DNA from: Oryzias latipes | Lineage: Eukaryota > Chordata > Actinopteri > Beloniformes > Adrianichthyidae | Length of the DNA stretch: 64,000 nucleotides | Direction: 5' to 3' | Assembly (NCBI RefSeq): GCF_002234675.1 | Contig: NC_019866.2 | Location: 24,908,531-24,972,530, forward strand | In this document: one piece after another, positions 22,301 to 34,400 of the stretch | How the letters are laid out: every line of letters begins with the position of its first letter | How positions within the stretch are numbered: position 1 is the first letter of the stretch | The notes under the pieces: model-generated | Seen by the model: the letters and a program-made list of their open reading frames with translations, nothing else | The model's database searches: none | Told to the model about the DNA's origin: nothing | Program-made: the position numbers and the translations under genes

Positions 22301-25273
22301 TGCTTCCCAGGCGGGTTGCTGGGACATTCCTCTTACTGTTAGATAGGAATGTGGTTGCTGGTACGATTTCCCTTCTGTCATTTGCATGGGAACCACTGGG
22401 ACGCTACTCTCCCTGCATGTTCCCAGGAGACGTTCGAACCCTCCTGCATGTCCTAGGAGGGCGGGTGGCCGGCCACTGTCTGTTTGGAGAATATTTTTCA
22501 TTTGATTTAGCAGAAAAGGGGACAGTCATGGAACGCTGTGTGTTTGATGCTGACTCCCTTGTTTGGTGGTATTTTAAAGTACTTTAGTGGAAAAATTAAA
22601 GTTAACTCTACGGTGAGTTCTACATTATTATGCAAACTGTGTTTAAGTGTCAAAAATAAAATTCTTTGTTTTTCAGTTAAACTCATTTTGTGTCTCTGGG
22701 CTCTTTGGACCACGGACACCAGTCTACGACAGCAGTGACCATGAATTTACAAAGCAGAAAGCACAGATGTAAAGCTGCTATTGTGTCTGGAGTCCTACCA
22801 ACATTGAGGTGTAGGATCCTCCAGAGGCTTGCAGTTCCACGTAAACCTTTGAAAACGACCCTCACAAGCAGAAGTGGCTGCAGTGGACCCACACAGACAT
22901 GAAGACTCAGTTTCTTGTTTACTGATGAGTGCCGTACAACCCTGGATGGTCCAGACGGAGCAGTGGGTGGTTGGTGGATGGCAACCATGTCCCAAAAAGG
23001 CTGTGATGTCAGCAAGAAGGTGGTGGAGTCATGGTTTGGGCTGGAACCATGGTGAGAGAGCTGGTCAGCTCCTTTAAGGTCCCCTAAGGTGTGAAAATGA
23101 CCTCTGAAAAGTAGGAGGAGCTTCTGACTGACCACTTTCTTCCATGGTACATAAAGAAGAACCGTGCACCACACCATCCTCCCCCTGATGGTGTGGCCCC
23201 CATCCTCCCCCTGGAGCATCCCATAAGCCACTTGTGTCAGGATTGGACGGCCTGAACTTGCTCCTCCTGAAGTTTCTTCTCTTCTGGCCTCAGGAGTGTG
23301 GTCTTCCTGTTGTGACGTCAAAAAAGAAAACTAGGCCCCCTGCCCGGCGTGCCCCTGAGCAATCCTTCATTTCCATAGAACTGGTCCACAATGCAGACGT
23401 AAACTCTTTGACTGAAACGTTTTCTCCTTCAATGGTCGGACAAATGGATGGAGTCATTGTAAAGAAAGACACGCCCAACCTTCAGATTTATGGACACGCG
23501 TCTCCAGGGAAGGTCCACCAGTGACTGTGATATCTGAGGGAAACATTCCAGCTGTACAGAATAAAAGCAGAGCCAAAGACAAACGAAGGTGTTGTGGCTT
23601 TTGCACCCAGAAATAAGCAGGAATTGAACCACGAGTCTGTGGATCAGCCAGAAAGAGCTTTTCCTCTGAGGGCGTGGACGTTCACAGGTCTGCACAGCAC
23701 AGCGACGGAGGAAACGCATGGGAAGGAAACTGTTCTAGACTTTAGCAGAATGAAAATGAAAGTAGTTCAGGTCAGCCGACAGCATCAATCACTCAACATT
23801 TTACTGACATTTAAAGAGACACTCTGTTGAAATTTAAACTTTAACGTGTTCTTGTAGCATTTTTCTCCCGATGGAGGATGTATACAAAGAAAGTTACGTT
23901 TTTCTTTATTCTAATCGCTGTGAATCAGGAGCAGATGGAAAGATTCTGTTTCAAAAAGAGCTTCTTTGTGACGTCTTCCTGCTCCACTCCATCCACTTAT
24001 AGACAAATAGATCCATGCATGTTAGATTTGTTGCAAAAGTGTGGAAAAGTTTTGTAGCTGCAACAAGAGATTCATGCCTCTGCAAACATGTTTCATGTCT
24101 GTAGGTCTGCAATATGTTGGTAAATGTAGTAAAAAATCTAAAAGAATTCTACAAAAAGTAGACAAGAAAAAAGGCCGGAAGATACCATCAGAATTTTCTG
24201 GAACTAAAAACAATCAACCCTTCATCTTTTAGCTGCAACGTCTTAATGAAACATCAATTCCCATATTTGGGGCATCTCCCGCTATTTGTCGTCTGGTCTC
24301 CTTTGCCTAGAGTTAATAATTATTTTTCTCCTGGCATGGAAATCATGCATCTGACCCTCTGTTCAGAGCAGTGCACTGATTGGCTGACAGTGAAAGGCTG
24401 CTGATTGGCTAATTTATTGAGAAGCCAAAGGATTGTGCTTGGAAGTTGGGTTTTGTCGTTGTATCAGTGCACGTGACGTTTCACACACAAACATCTCAGT
24501 GGACGGACAATTTTTTTCTGCAGATGCAAAACATTTTTACAGACACACAAGTCTCTCGTTACATTTAGAAAACCTTTTTTCACACGGACAATATTTCTGC
24601 AGCAGATCCAACCTCATCCATGAACGTCTGTTTTCCTGGTCTGAGCTGGAATCTGGATCTAAACTGGACGGATGGATCTGATACTATTCACCGTTTTTGT
24701 TGCTTATGTCGGGTTGGGGGTGTGAGGGGCTGTGAGCTAGCAGGAGATCCTGTAGACAGATGGGTGACGGGAAGTGGGGGCGGGGTTGCTCCGTGTCAAC
24801 AGTCCCCGCTCAGAGATGAATTTTTAACAAACTGCAAAAAGGCCACCGGGAACGCTCTTAGGATGGATCAGAAGACGACGGGAGGCTTCAAAGAAAAGAA
24901 CAGATGTTTGACGGCGTCATGTTGGGTTTGAAACAGGCCGGACTCAAATCAGACGGTATCAGCCCGCTGCCGTGTTTGTTTGCAGTCATATTATCTTGTG
25001 CAGCCCATAAGCCTGCTCCCGCTGTGTAAGGTAAACACGCGGCGGCTCACCTGTGCCATAAAGCATGGCGAGCAGGATGGAGGAGATCCAGGCGGTGTCG
25101 CTGTAGCCGACGTCGAACTCCTTGGTCAGCTCTTTGAAGAACACGCTGACGGCTTTGGGGAAGGCGTAAGAGAACCCTGTGATGACGAAGCACCCAGCCA
25201 GAACCGCCCAGCCCCAGCCGCCATCCGGAGCCTTAACGCCGCCCGTATCCACGTCCACCGCAGCACCTCCCAT
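19332..25273 (-). CDS. slc16a3: Monocarboxylate transporter 4 (SLC16A3)
   Basis: Five coding exons: 25051-25273, 21674-21817, 20963-21570, 20715-20895, 19332-19675; 1500 nt, 499 aa. MCT4 is a proton-coupled plasma-membrane exporter of lactate with twelve membrane helices. The protein starts [20 protein letters not shown], containing the MCT signature DGGWGW, then [29 protein letters not shown] and [21 protein letters not shown] basic/acidic loop [18 protein letters not shown] lies between helices 6 and 7, and [15 protein letters not shown] follows. The helix 8 motif DMFARP keeps the Asp and Arg needed for transport in MCTs. The cytoplasmic tail is long and acidic ([13 protein letters not shown]) and ends ETCL, a class I PDZ-type end like the ETSV end of human MCT4. 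The ATG chosen (25271-25273) matches the family start; an acceptor at 25314 shows the exon begins with 5' UTR. Confidence 0.95.
20030..20560 (-). repeat. Dispersed repeat family X, copy c (reverse)
   Basis: On the - strand it reads GCTGTGAATCAGGAGCAGA, CTGGTCTGAGCTGGAATCTG, CACCGCTAATGTTAGGTTGG, GGGCTGTAAGCTAGC and ATTTTGGCTAAAAAC, shared with copies b and d. It lies in an slc16a3 intron. Confidence 0.65.
22690..23560 (+). mobile_element. Second degenerate Tc1-like transposon
   Basis: In broken frames the + strand gives [48 protein letters not shown] and [16 protein letters not shown] pieces (near 23020-23050), as in Tc1-family transposases. A catalytic-region DE..TLDGPDG block is recognisable, but stops and shifts abound. 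It is in slc16a3 intron 2 (21818-25050). Borders are approximate. Confidence 0.6.
23810..24930 (+). repeat. Dispersed repeat family X, copy d, with an internal insertion
   Basis: The left part (TTCTTGTAGCATTTTTCTCC, GCTGTGAATCAGGAGCAGAT) and right part (CTGGTCTGAGCTGGAATCTG, GGGTTGGGGGTGTGAGGGGC, CTGTGAGCTAGCAGGAGA) align with copies b and c. About 600 bp between roughly 23995 and 24610 has no counterpart and is probably a later insertion. Confidence 0.6.
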
Positions 25274-25646
25274 CACGCCGCACGCCTGAGGCTCTGCAGA
25301 CGACTTTGTGCACCTGGAAAAAGAAGCAGAAACTACTGGCTCATGTTTTGGAACAAGACAAAACTGTTTTCTTCAGACCACAAATGATTGTTTTCTGGGT
25401 TTTTTTCTAGGAATTCTGTAAAAATACTGTTTGTATAAACTGAAGTTTGGACTGGATAAAAAATTGAGGCTTGATAAATGTTGAAACTGCATCCAAAGCC
25501 ATTATTTATCGTTATATTTCTGTTTAGGATGTTTATTTTTCCTTTAATCAGTTAAAAAAAAGAATAAAACCTGAAAATTTCCTGAAATATTTTTTTATTG
25601 GCTCTAACTTTGGTGCCAATAAAACTGAGATAAGTTTGGGGATTTT

Positions 25647-27640
25647 GGACAGCAGGTGGACAGCAGACGGACAGCAGACGGACAGCAGACAGACAGCAGA
25701 CAGACAGCAGACGGACAGCAGACAGACAGCAGACAGACAGCAGACAGACAGCAGACAGACAGCAGACGGACAGCAGACAGACAGCAGACGGACAGCAGAC
25801 AGACAGCAGACGGACAGCAGACGACAGCAGGTGGACAGCAGACAGACAGCAGGCGGACAGCAGGTGGACAGCAGACGGACAGCAGACAGACAGCAGACAG
25901 ACAGCAGACGGACAGCAGACAGACAGCAGACAGACAGCAGACGGACAGCAGACAGACAGCAGACAGACAGCAGACGGACAGCAGACAGACAGCAGACGGA
26001 CAGCAGACAGACAGCAGACGGACAGCAGACGACAGCAGGTGGACAGCAGACAGACAGCAGGCGGACAGCAGGTGGACAGCAGACGGACAGCAGACAGACA
26101 GCAGACAGACAGCAGACGGACAGCAGACAGACAGCAGACAGACAGCAGACAGACAGCAGACAGACAGCAGGCGGACAGCAGACGGACAGCAGGTGGACAG
26201 CAGACGGACAGCAGACAGACAGCAGACGGACAGCAGACGACAGCAGGTGGACAGCAGACAGACAGCAGGCGGACAGCAGGTGGACAGCAGACGGACAGCA
26301 GACAGACAGCAGACGGACAGCAGACGGACAGCAGACGACAGCAGGTGGACAGCAGACAGACAGCAGGCGGACAGCAGGCGGACAGCAGACGGACAGCAGA
26401 CAGACAGCAGACGGACAGCAGGCGGACAGCAGACAGACAGCAGGCGGACAGCAGACGGACAGCAGACAGACAGCAGGCGGACAGCAGACGGACAGCAGAC
26501 GACAGCAGGTGGACAGCAGACAGACAGCAGGCGGACAGCAGGTGGACAGCAGACGGACAGCAGACAGACAGCAGACAGACAGCAGACGGACAGCAGACAG
26601 ACAGCAGGCGGACAGCAGACGGACAGCAGACAGACAGCAGGCGGACAGCAGACAGACAGCAGGCGGACAGCAGACAGACCGCAGACGGACAGCAGACGGA
26701 CAGCAGGCGGACAGCAGACGGACAGCAGGCGGACAGCAGGTGGACAGCAGACGGACAGCAGACAGACAGCAGACGGACAGCAGACGGACAGCAGACGACA
26801 GCAGGTGGACAGCAGACAGACAGCAGGCGGACAGCAGACAGACAGCAGGCGGACAGCAGGTGGACAGCAGACGGACAGCAGACAGACAGCAGACGGACAG
26901 CAGACGGACAGCAGACGACAGCAGGTGGACAGCAGACGACAGCAGGTGGACAGCAGACAGACAGCAGGCGGACAGCAGGTGGACAGCAGACGGACAGCAG
27001 ACAGACAGCAGACGGACAGCAGACGGACAGCAGACGACAGCAGGTGGACAGCAGACAGACAGCAGGCGGACAGCAGGCGGACAGCAGACGGACAGCAGAC
27101 AGACAGCAGACGGACAGCAGGCGGACAGCAGACAGACAGCAGGCGGACAGCAGACGGACAGCAGACAGACAGCAGGCGGACAGCAGACGGACAGCAGACG
27201 ACAGCAGGTGGACAGCAGACAGACAGCAGGCGGACAGCAGGTGGACAGCAGACGGACAGCAGACAGACAGCAGACAGACAGCAGACGGACAGCAGACAGA
27301 CAGCAGGCGGACAGCAGACGGACAGCAGACAGACAGCAGGCGGACAGCAGACAGACAGCAGGCGGACAGCAGACAGACAGCAGGCGGACAGCAGGCGGAC
27401 AGCAGACAGACAGCAGGCGGACAGCAGACGGACAGCAGACAGACAGCAGACAGACAGCAGACAGACAGCAGACAGACAGCAGACGGACAGCAGACGGACA
27501 GCAGACGGACAGCAGGCGGACAGCAGACAGACAGCAGACAGACAGCAGACGGACAGCAGACAGACAGCAGACAGACAGCAGACAGACAGCAGACGGACAG
27601 CAGGCGGACAGCAGACAGACAGCAGACAGACAGCAGACGA
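25647..27640. repeat. 11-bp minisatellite (GACAGCAGACG), about 180 copies
   Basis: Nearly 2 kb of tandem 11-bp units of the form ACAGCAGACGG, with variants ending GACAG, GGCGG and GGTGG and occasional 10-bp units (ACAGCAGACG). A block covering at least 26262-26620 recurs at 26961-27319 with an exact shift of 699 bp, so the array has a higher-order structure. It sits in the first (5' UTR) intron of slc16a3. The unit contains no stop in any frame, which creates open frames of 580-718 codons on both strands; these are not genes. Confidence 0.95.
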
Positions 27641-28555
27641 AGGTGCTCACCTGCTTGTGATGGTTTCCACTCACAGACTTTCACAGCAGCACATGGTGTG
27701 AAGGTCACTGCTCTGGTTTCTGCAGGAGTTCTGGGGTTCTGGTCGGATGAAGAATCGGACTGTAAAGAGCAAAGCAGTTGAGAAAAGTACAGGTGAGCCT
27801 CACCTGTGTGTTTCTTCGTCTCTCACCTTGAGTCTTTTATACACCTGGTGGGGAAATTACCATTTAACAGAGTTTTTCCTGTGAGGGTGTGAGGATTTCC
27901 CACTTTAGGTTGTTTTCTTTAAACACAGTTTTTGAAGTGACATTAACTATCGTGATGGTTTCCCAGCATGCATTTCAGCTACATGGGTCGTGGGCCTCTG
28001 TTTGTGGCCCCACCCTGATGATCCCCAGGAAGATGTGAATCCTCTGCTTCTCACCTCTGCTTATGCTTTTCTGACCCTGAGATGTATTAAGTGCATGTGT
28101 GAGAAAAGCAACCGGAGCTACAAGCTGCAGGAGGAGAAACTTTTCTTCAAGAGGAAGTGGTCCCGCGCCGCCCCCGCACTGCAGCCCCCAGCTGCTTCAC
28201 AGCTCTGCTGGTCGCACGTCTTCCTCTCAGTCCTGGTTGTCCGCTGTGATTTCCCCAGAAAGAACAGAGAGCTGCACTTCATCCACTGAAAATGCTCCAT
28301 TTCAGACGGTTTTCTCTTCTCTCTCACTGAAATCAGAATCTTCTCTAACAGATAAAGTCCTGCAGGTGAAAATCCAGTTATGATCCCACTGGTGTCCACA
28401 TCTTTAAAACACCTTTTAAGGCTGATGTCTTCCAGTTGTTCTTCCAAAACAGAGCAGATGAAACCGACCCAAGACTGGAGAAGACCCATGAGATCCTGAC
28501 AGGCTGCGCTCACATTTACTAAACGCTAAATACTGGATCGTTACTGCAAAGTAAG

Positions 28556-28740
28556 CCTGCACAATGAATAGCAAATTTATTGTTATCGCGACATCAAGCT
28601 GTGCATTACGCATATCGCAAAAGACGACAAAAATTCCAATAAAGGGTTTCCTTAAATGTGCTAAAACAATCTTATGGTTTGAAGTATTTAACAAATCAAA
28701 TAAATCCTTTTCTGCATTTGACCAATCAGATGGAGCCTTT
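28556..28740. repeat. Fragment of a dispersed DNA repeat
   Basis: Contains GCACAATGAATAGCAAATTT, ATCAAGCTGTGCATTACGC and ATATCGCAAAAGACGACAAA, a phrase pattern common in fish repeats with a 'TATCGCAA' theme. No ends were found. The rest of 27645-30955 (slc16a3 intron 1) shows nothing else recognisable besides the SINE and the GT tract. Confidence 0.35.
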
Positions 28741-29269
28741 TCACGTTAGATGTTCACCTCTTATGTAGATGATGATGTAGTGTTTATGAATGCAAGCGGG
28801 ATTAGTAGAAAAGATTCTCAGTCTCATTTTTGTGTCCATCACATCCCTTTATGGGCGTCTGATTCTCAGGTTTTCTGGTGTTTTTGAGTTTTATTGACTC
28901 TGACATTAATATTAGTGCCACATTTTTGTCTTATGGTAGTGTTTTTCTATGTAAAACGTTCCGTACAGCATAAATATTTATCCAAATTATCATGAAAGAA
29001 ACGGCACTTTGGAAGCGAACATGGTCCCAGCATCGTCTGGTGTCCGTCACTGAAGCCCCAAAACAAGCACTACGGCAGTCTGAATGGGACATTTTTCAAG
29101 CAGCAAAGAGGCTTTGGAGGCATGAGCAAAGTTTGTGGCTCAGATGAAGACCTGAAGAGGATTCGGAGCAGGTTTAAGAACCACGTTTCTCCTTCAGCGG
29201 ATTCTTTGAGCCTCCAGCACCAAGAGGACGTCACTCCTGTCCGACCAGGTCTGATGAGGTCTCCCCCAA

Positions 29270-29492
29270 CAGCAGATTCTTCTTGAGAAACGCTAAATGG
29301 CGTGTCCTCGAAGGCCGTGCACCCACGCACAAACACAGAAACACACTCTGCTGCCCAGCAGTGGCGCCATCCTGTAACCCCCAGGAGCAACGTGGGTTCA
29401 GTGTCTTCCCCAAGGACACCTTGTAGGGGAACAAGGTGGAAACCCGACCTGCCGTCCACCAACCAGAGGCTGACCGCTCTACCTCAGCAGCA
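29270..29492 (-). mobile_element. tRNA-headed SINE (reverse copy)
   Basis: On the - strand it begins GGTAGAGCGGTCAGCCTCTG, followed by GGCAGGTCGGGTTTCCACC (B-box-like), GGGGAAGACACTGAACCC and GGCGCCACTGCTGGGC. The same order of blocks occurs in the + copy at 63234-63455. Confidence 0.65.
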
Positions 29493-30298
29493 GAAACAGA
29501 AAGGTTTGTTGATTTTGTGCTGCACCTCAGAACGTGACAGACATGATGACAGATTTTCAGAAAGAACTGCTCCGGTTTCTGCTTCTCTGTTTCCATCAGC
29601 TGTGTTCAAAACAGGCAAACTGAATAGTGAATTTGATTTACTGCTCTGTAACGATGCTGCAGGGGGTTCAGCGGCCCTGGGGGGGGGGGTTCTGCGCCCA
29701 TCACTTTGGTCATTTCTGGTTGATGGAAACAGCAGCCGCACATGAACACCTGAGAAAGGGGCAGACTCGTGCAGCAAGTCCGTCCCGCCTTAGTGGTTAA
29801 CAACACGCTGTTTTCCAGAAAACCAGATTGGAGCAGCTGTGATGTGACGCTGCTCTGAGAGCGGGCCACTCGGGTGGGGGCCCTCCTGATTTACAGCCCC
29901 AGGAGAAGGCAGAGAGAATGCCCCGCAGGTTCAGGCCAGCGATCCGCCGTCTCCGGGTAACACGGTCATTCCGGGCTGACAGGGATGGGGAGGACTGGTC
30001 CGCAGTGGCTCACTGACGTGCCCCCCCCCCCCTGCTGCTTACGTTCACATCTCAGAACTCCTCCGGGCCGTTTGGATGTCGAAAGCAAACGGGCTTCTTT
30101 ACAATGAGGACATTAGTCAACAGGTGTGACAGTGTGTCGCCATGGGAACCAGGGATGTAGGCCTGGGTGTAGGGTTTCCGACTGTAAAGCAGCCGGAGTG
30201 TCGGTAAATCCATCCTGTGGCCCCCCCACAGGGAAGGGGGATGCCTGGACCCCCCAGCACAGAAGGTCCCAGTTTGGACCCCTGCAGAGGAAGGCTGT

Positions 30299-30326
30299 CA
30301 GTGTGTGTGTGTGTGTGTGTGTGTGG
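30299..30326. repeat. GT microsatellite followed by a G run
   Basis: About 13 GT dinucleotides followed by GGGGGGGGG. Confidence 0.9.
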
Positions 30327-30734
30327 GGGGGGGTCTGCCAGAGCGTCATGCAGCTGTGCGCACGTCCATCAGTGGGATCAATGTACAACATGTCCTGAGT
30401 GGGGGGGTCACCCAGGCGTCAGCAGCAAACTGGACAGAACCACATTTGTATACAAACATCATAAATCTTTATTGATCCTGAAGGAAACGGCATTGTGGCG
30501 GCAGGCTGTCCTCCAACAGGCGTGACGTTTGTTTCACAGAAACGTTTACCTGACGTATGAAGACATCTTATCTTTCTGAGCCCTGGTGAATGTCCCGAAC
30601 GGCAACCGGTTTACTGTTTTAATTTCCGGTTTTAAAGAGTTAAATCCTAAAAATAAAATAAAAAATGCTGAATTTCATAATAAGAACTTCCCGTTCAGTC
30701 CCTTTTACTTTTTAAAGTGAAAAAAACACCTTCG

Positions 30735-31090
30735 AGAGACTCGTGATTGTTCCCACGCGGCTGCTGCAGGACGCAGGTGTGTCATAACACGCGGGATGTC
30801 AACGCGCGGAAGAAGTGACGCACCTCCAAAGCTGAGCCCGCTGCCAAAATAAATAAATAAATAAAAAATAAAAAGCTGTCGCGCGTGGATGTTAGCGTGG
30901 CCGCGAGACAGAACCGGAGGAAGTCATGACACAAACGCGGAAAACTGTTGCGCGTCTTACCGGAGGATGTTCGCGGCCGCTCCCGCCTTCTGACTCCTGC
31001 CTCCTGACTCCTGCCTCAGCACCGGAGAGCAGCTCTCCTCCGGACGTCTGCCTGCATGGAGCGGCACGCCGCGGGGTCCTAAAGCCCGCC
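30735..31090 (-). promoter_or_regulatory. slc16a3: Likely slc16a3 promoter and non-coding exon 1
   Basis: CpG-island-like sequence. On the - strand AACATCCTCCG/GTAAGACG gives a good donor (exon edge 30961) that can join the acceptor at 25314. Four RCGTG words (30754-30758 and 30788-30792 on -, 30883-30887 and 30895-30899 on +) fit the hypoxia-response core, in keeping with the known HIF-1 control of mammalian MCT4. Such short words also arise by chance. Confidence 0.5.
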
Positions 31091-31473
31091 TACTCAGCGT
31101 CCCACAGGCAGCCAAACAAACGCAGATGAATTAATCCTTGTTTCTCAGGGCGGAGGTGGGGGTGGAGCAGGTTATGGACCACATCCCTCCACCTGTGTGT
31201 CAATGCAGATGTTGGGTGAAGTTCTGGTGGAGGTTGATGTCTGCAGCAGCGCCAGAGACCTTCTGATGCACCTGAGCTGCAGGTTGAAAGGATTAAACAT
31301 TTGGATATTTTTTAACACAAAGTGAAGCAAATCTTCAAAATGAAAAAGTAATGTAGAGGTCAGCTAAACATGAAAGTACTTAACACCAAACAAAACCCAG
31401 ACTAAACTAAACTAAGTCGACAAGAACAAACAAACCTGACCTAAATACAAAGACGGACTATCGAAACGTGACA

Positions 31474-34400
31474 GCATCTCTGTCACCCAACATGCATCAC
31501 CCATGATGCATGCATTTCTGTCACTCACCATGCATCACCCATGACGCATGCATTTCTGTCACCCACCACGCATCACCCGTGACGCATGCATCACCCATGA
31601 CGCATGCATTTCTGTCACCCACCACGCATCGCCCATGACACATGCATTTCTGTCACTCACCATGCATCACCCATGAAACATGCATTTCTGTCACTCACCA
31701 TGCATCACCCATGACACATGCATTTCTGTCACTCACCATGCATCACCCATGACGCATGCATTTCTGTCACCCACCACGCATCGTGCATCACCCATGACGC
31801 ATACATTTCTGTCACCCACCACGCATCACCCGTGACGCATGCATCACCCATGACGCATGCATTTCTGTCACCCACCACGCATCACCCATGACGCATACAT
31901 TTCTGTCACCCACCACGCATCACCCGTGACGCATGCATCACCCATGACGCATGCATTTCTGCATCACCCATGACGCATGCATTTCTGTCACCCACCACGC
32001 ATCACCCGTGACGCATGCATCACCCATGAAACATGCATTTCTGTCACCCACCATGCATCACCCATGAAACATGCATTTCTGTCACCCACCACGCATCACC
32101 CGTGACGCATGCATCACCCATGACGCATGCATTTCTGCATCACCCATGACGCATGCATTTCTGTCACCCACCACGCATCACCCGTGACGCATGCATCACC
32201 CATGAAACATGCATTTCTGTCACCCACCACGCATCGCCCATGACGCATGCATCACCCATGACACATGCATTTCTGTCACTCACCATGCATCACCCATGAA
32301 ACATGCATTTCTGTCACCCACCATGCATCACCCATGACGCATGCATTTCTGTCACCCACCACGCATCACCCGTGACGCATGCATCACCCATGACGCATGC
32401 ATTTCTGCATCACCCATGACGCATGCATTTCTGTCACCCACCACGCATCACCCGTGACGCATGCATCACCCATGAAACATGCATTTCTGTCACCCACCAC
32501 GCATCGCCCATGACGCATGCATCACCCATGACACATGCATTTCTGTCACTCACCATGCATCACCCATGAAACATGCATTTCTGTCACCCACCATGCATCA
32601 CCCATGACGCATGCATTTCTGTCACCCACCACGCATCACCCATGACACATGCATTTCTGTCACTCACCATACATCACACATGACGCATGCATTTCTGTCA
32701 CCCACCATGCATCACCCATGACACATGCATTTCTGTCACCCACCATGCATCACCCATGACGCATGCATTTCTGTCACCCACCATGCATCACCCATGAAAC
32801 ATGCATTTCTGTCACCCACCAAGCATCACCCATGACGCATGCATTTCTGTCACCCACCACGCATCACCCATGACACATTCATTTCTGTCACTCACCATGC
32901 ATCACCCATGACGCATGCATTTCTGTCACCCACCACGCATCACCCATGACACATGCATTTTTGTCACTCACCACGCATCACCCATGACACATGCATTTCT
33001 GTCACCCACCATGCATCACCCATGACGCATGCATTTCTGTCACCCACCATGCATCACCCATGAAACATGCATTTCTGTCACCCACCATGCATCACCCATG
33101 ACGCATGCATTTCTGTCACCCACCACGCATCACCCGTGACGCATGCATCACCCATGACGCATGCATTTCTGTCACCCACCACGCATCGCCCATGACACAT
33201 GCATTTCTGTCACTCACCATGCATCACCCATGAAACATGCATTTCTGTCACCCACCATGCATCACCCATGACGCATGCATTTCTGTCACCCACCACGCAT
33301 CACCCGTGACGCATGCATCACCCATGAAACATGCATTTCTGTCACCCACCAAGCATCACCCATGACGCATGCATTTCTGTCACCCACCACGCATCACCCA
33401 TGACACATTCATTTCTGTCACTCACCATGCATCACCCATGACGCATGCATTTCTGTCACCCACCACGCATCACCCATGACACATGCATTTTTGTCACTCA
33501 CCATGCATCACCCATGACACATGCATTTCTGTCACTCACCATGCATCACCCATGACGCATGCATTTCTGTCACCCACCACGCATCGTGCATCACCCATGA
33601 CGCATACATTTCTGTCACCCACCACGCATCACCCGTGACGCATGCATCACCCATGACGCATGCATTTCTGTCACCCACCACGCATCACCCGTGACGCATG
33701 CATCACCCATGAAACATGCATTTCTGTCACCCACCACGCATCACCCATGACGCATACATTTCTGTCACCCACCACGCATCACCCGTGACGCATGCATCAC
33801 CCATGACGCATGCATTTCTGCATCACCCATGACGCATGCATTTCTGTCACCCACCACGCATCACCCGTGACGCATGCATCACCCATGAAACATGCATTTC
33901 TGTCACCCACCATGCATCACCCATGAAACATGCATTTCTGTCACCCACCACGCATCACCCGTGACGCATGCATCACCCATGACGCATGCATTTCTGCATC
34001 ACCCATGACGCATGCATTTCTGTCACCCACCACGCATCACCCGTGACGCATGCATCACCCATGAAACATGCATTTCTGTCACCCACCACGCATCGCCCAT
34101 GACGCATGCATCACCCATGACACATGCATTTCTGTCACTCACCATGCATCACCCATGAAACATGCATTTCTGTCACCCACCATGCATCACCCATGACGCA
34201 TGCATTTCTGTCACCCACCACGCATCACCCGTGACGCATGCATCACCCATGACGCATGCATTTCTGCATCACCCATGACGCATGCATTTCTGTCACCCAC
34301 CACGCATCACCCGTGACGCATGCATCACCCATGAAACATGCATTTCTGTCACCCACCACGCATCGCCCATGACGCATGCATCACCCATGACACATGCATT

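Noticed and set aside
25548..27781. Open frames of about 580-718 codons on both strands, resembling Gln/Ser/Arg or Leu/Ser/Cys repeat proteins
   Set aside because: They are translations of the stop-free 11-bp tandem repeat, present in parallel frames on both strands, with no promoter or homology.
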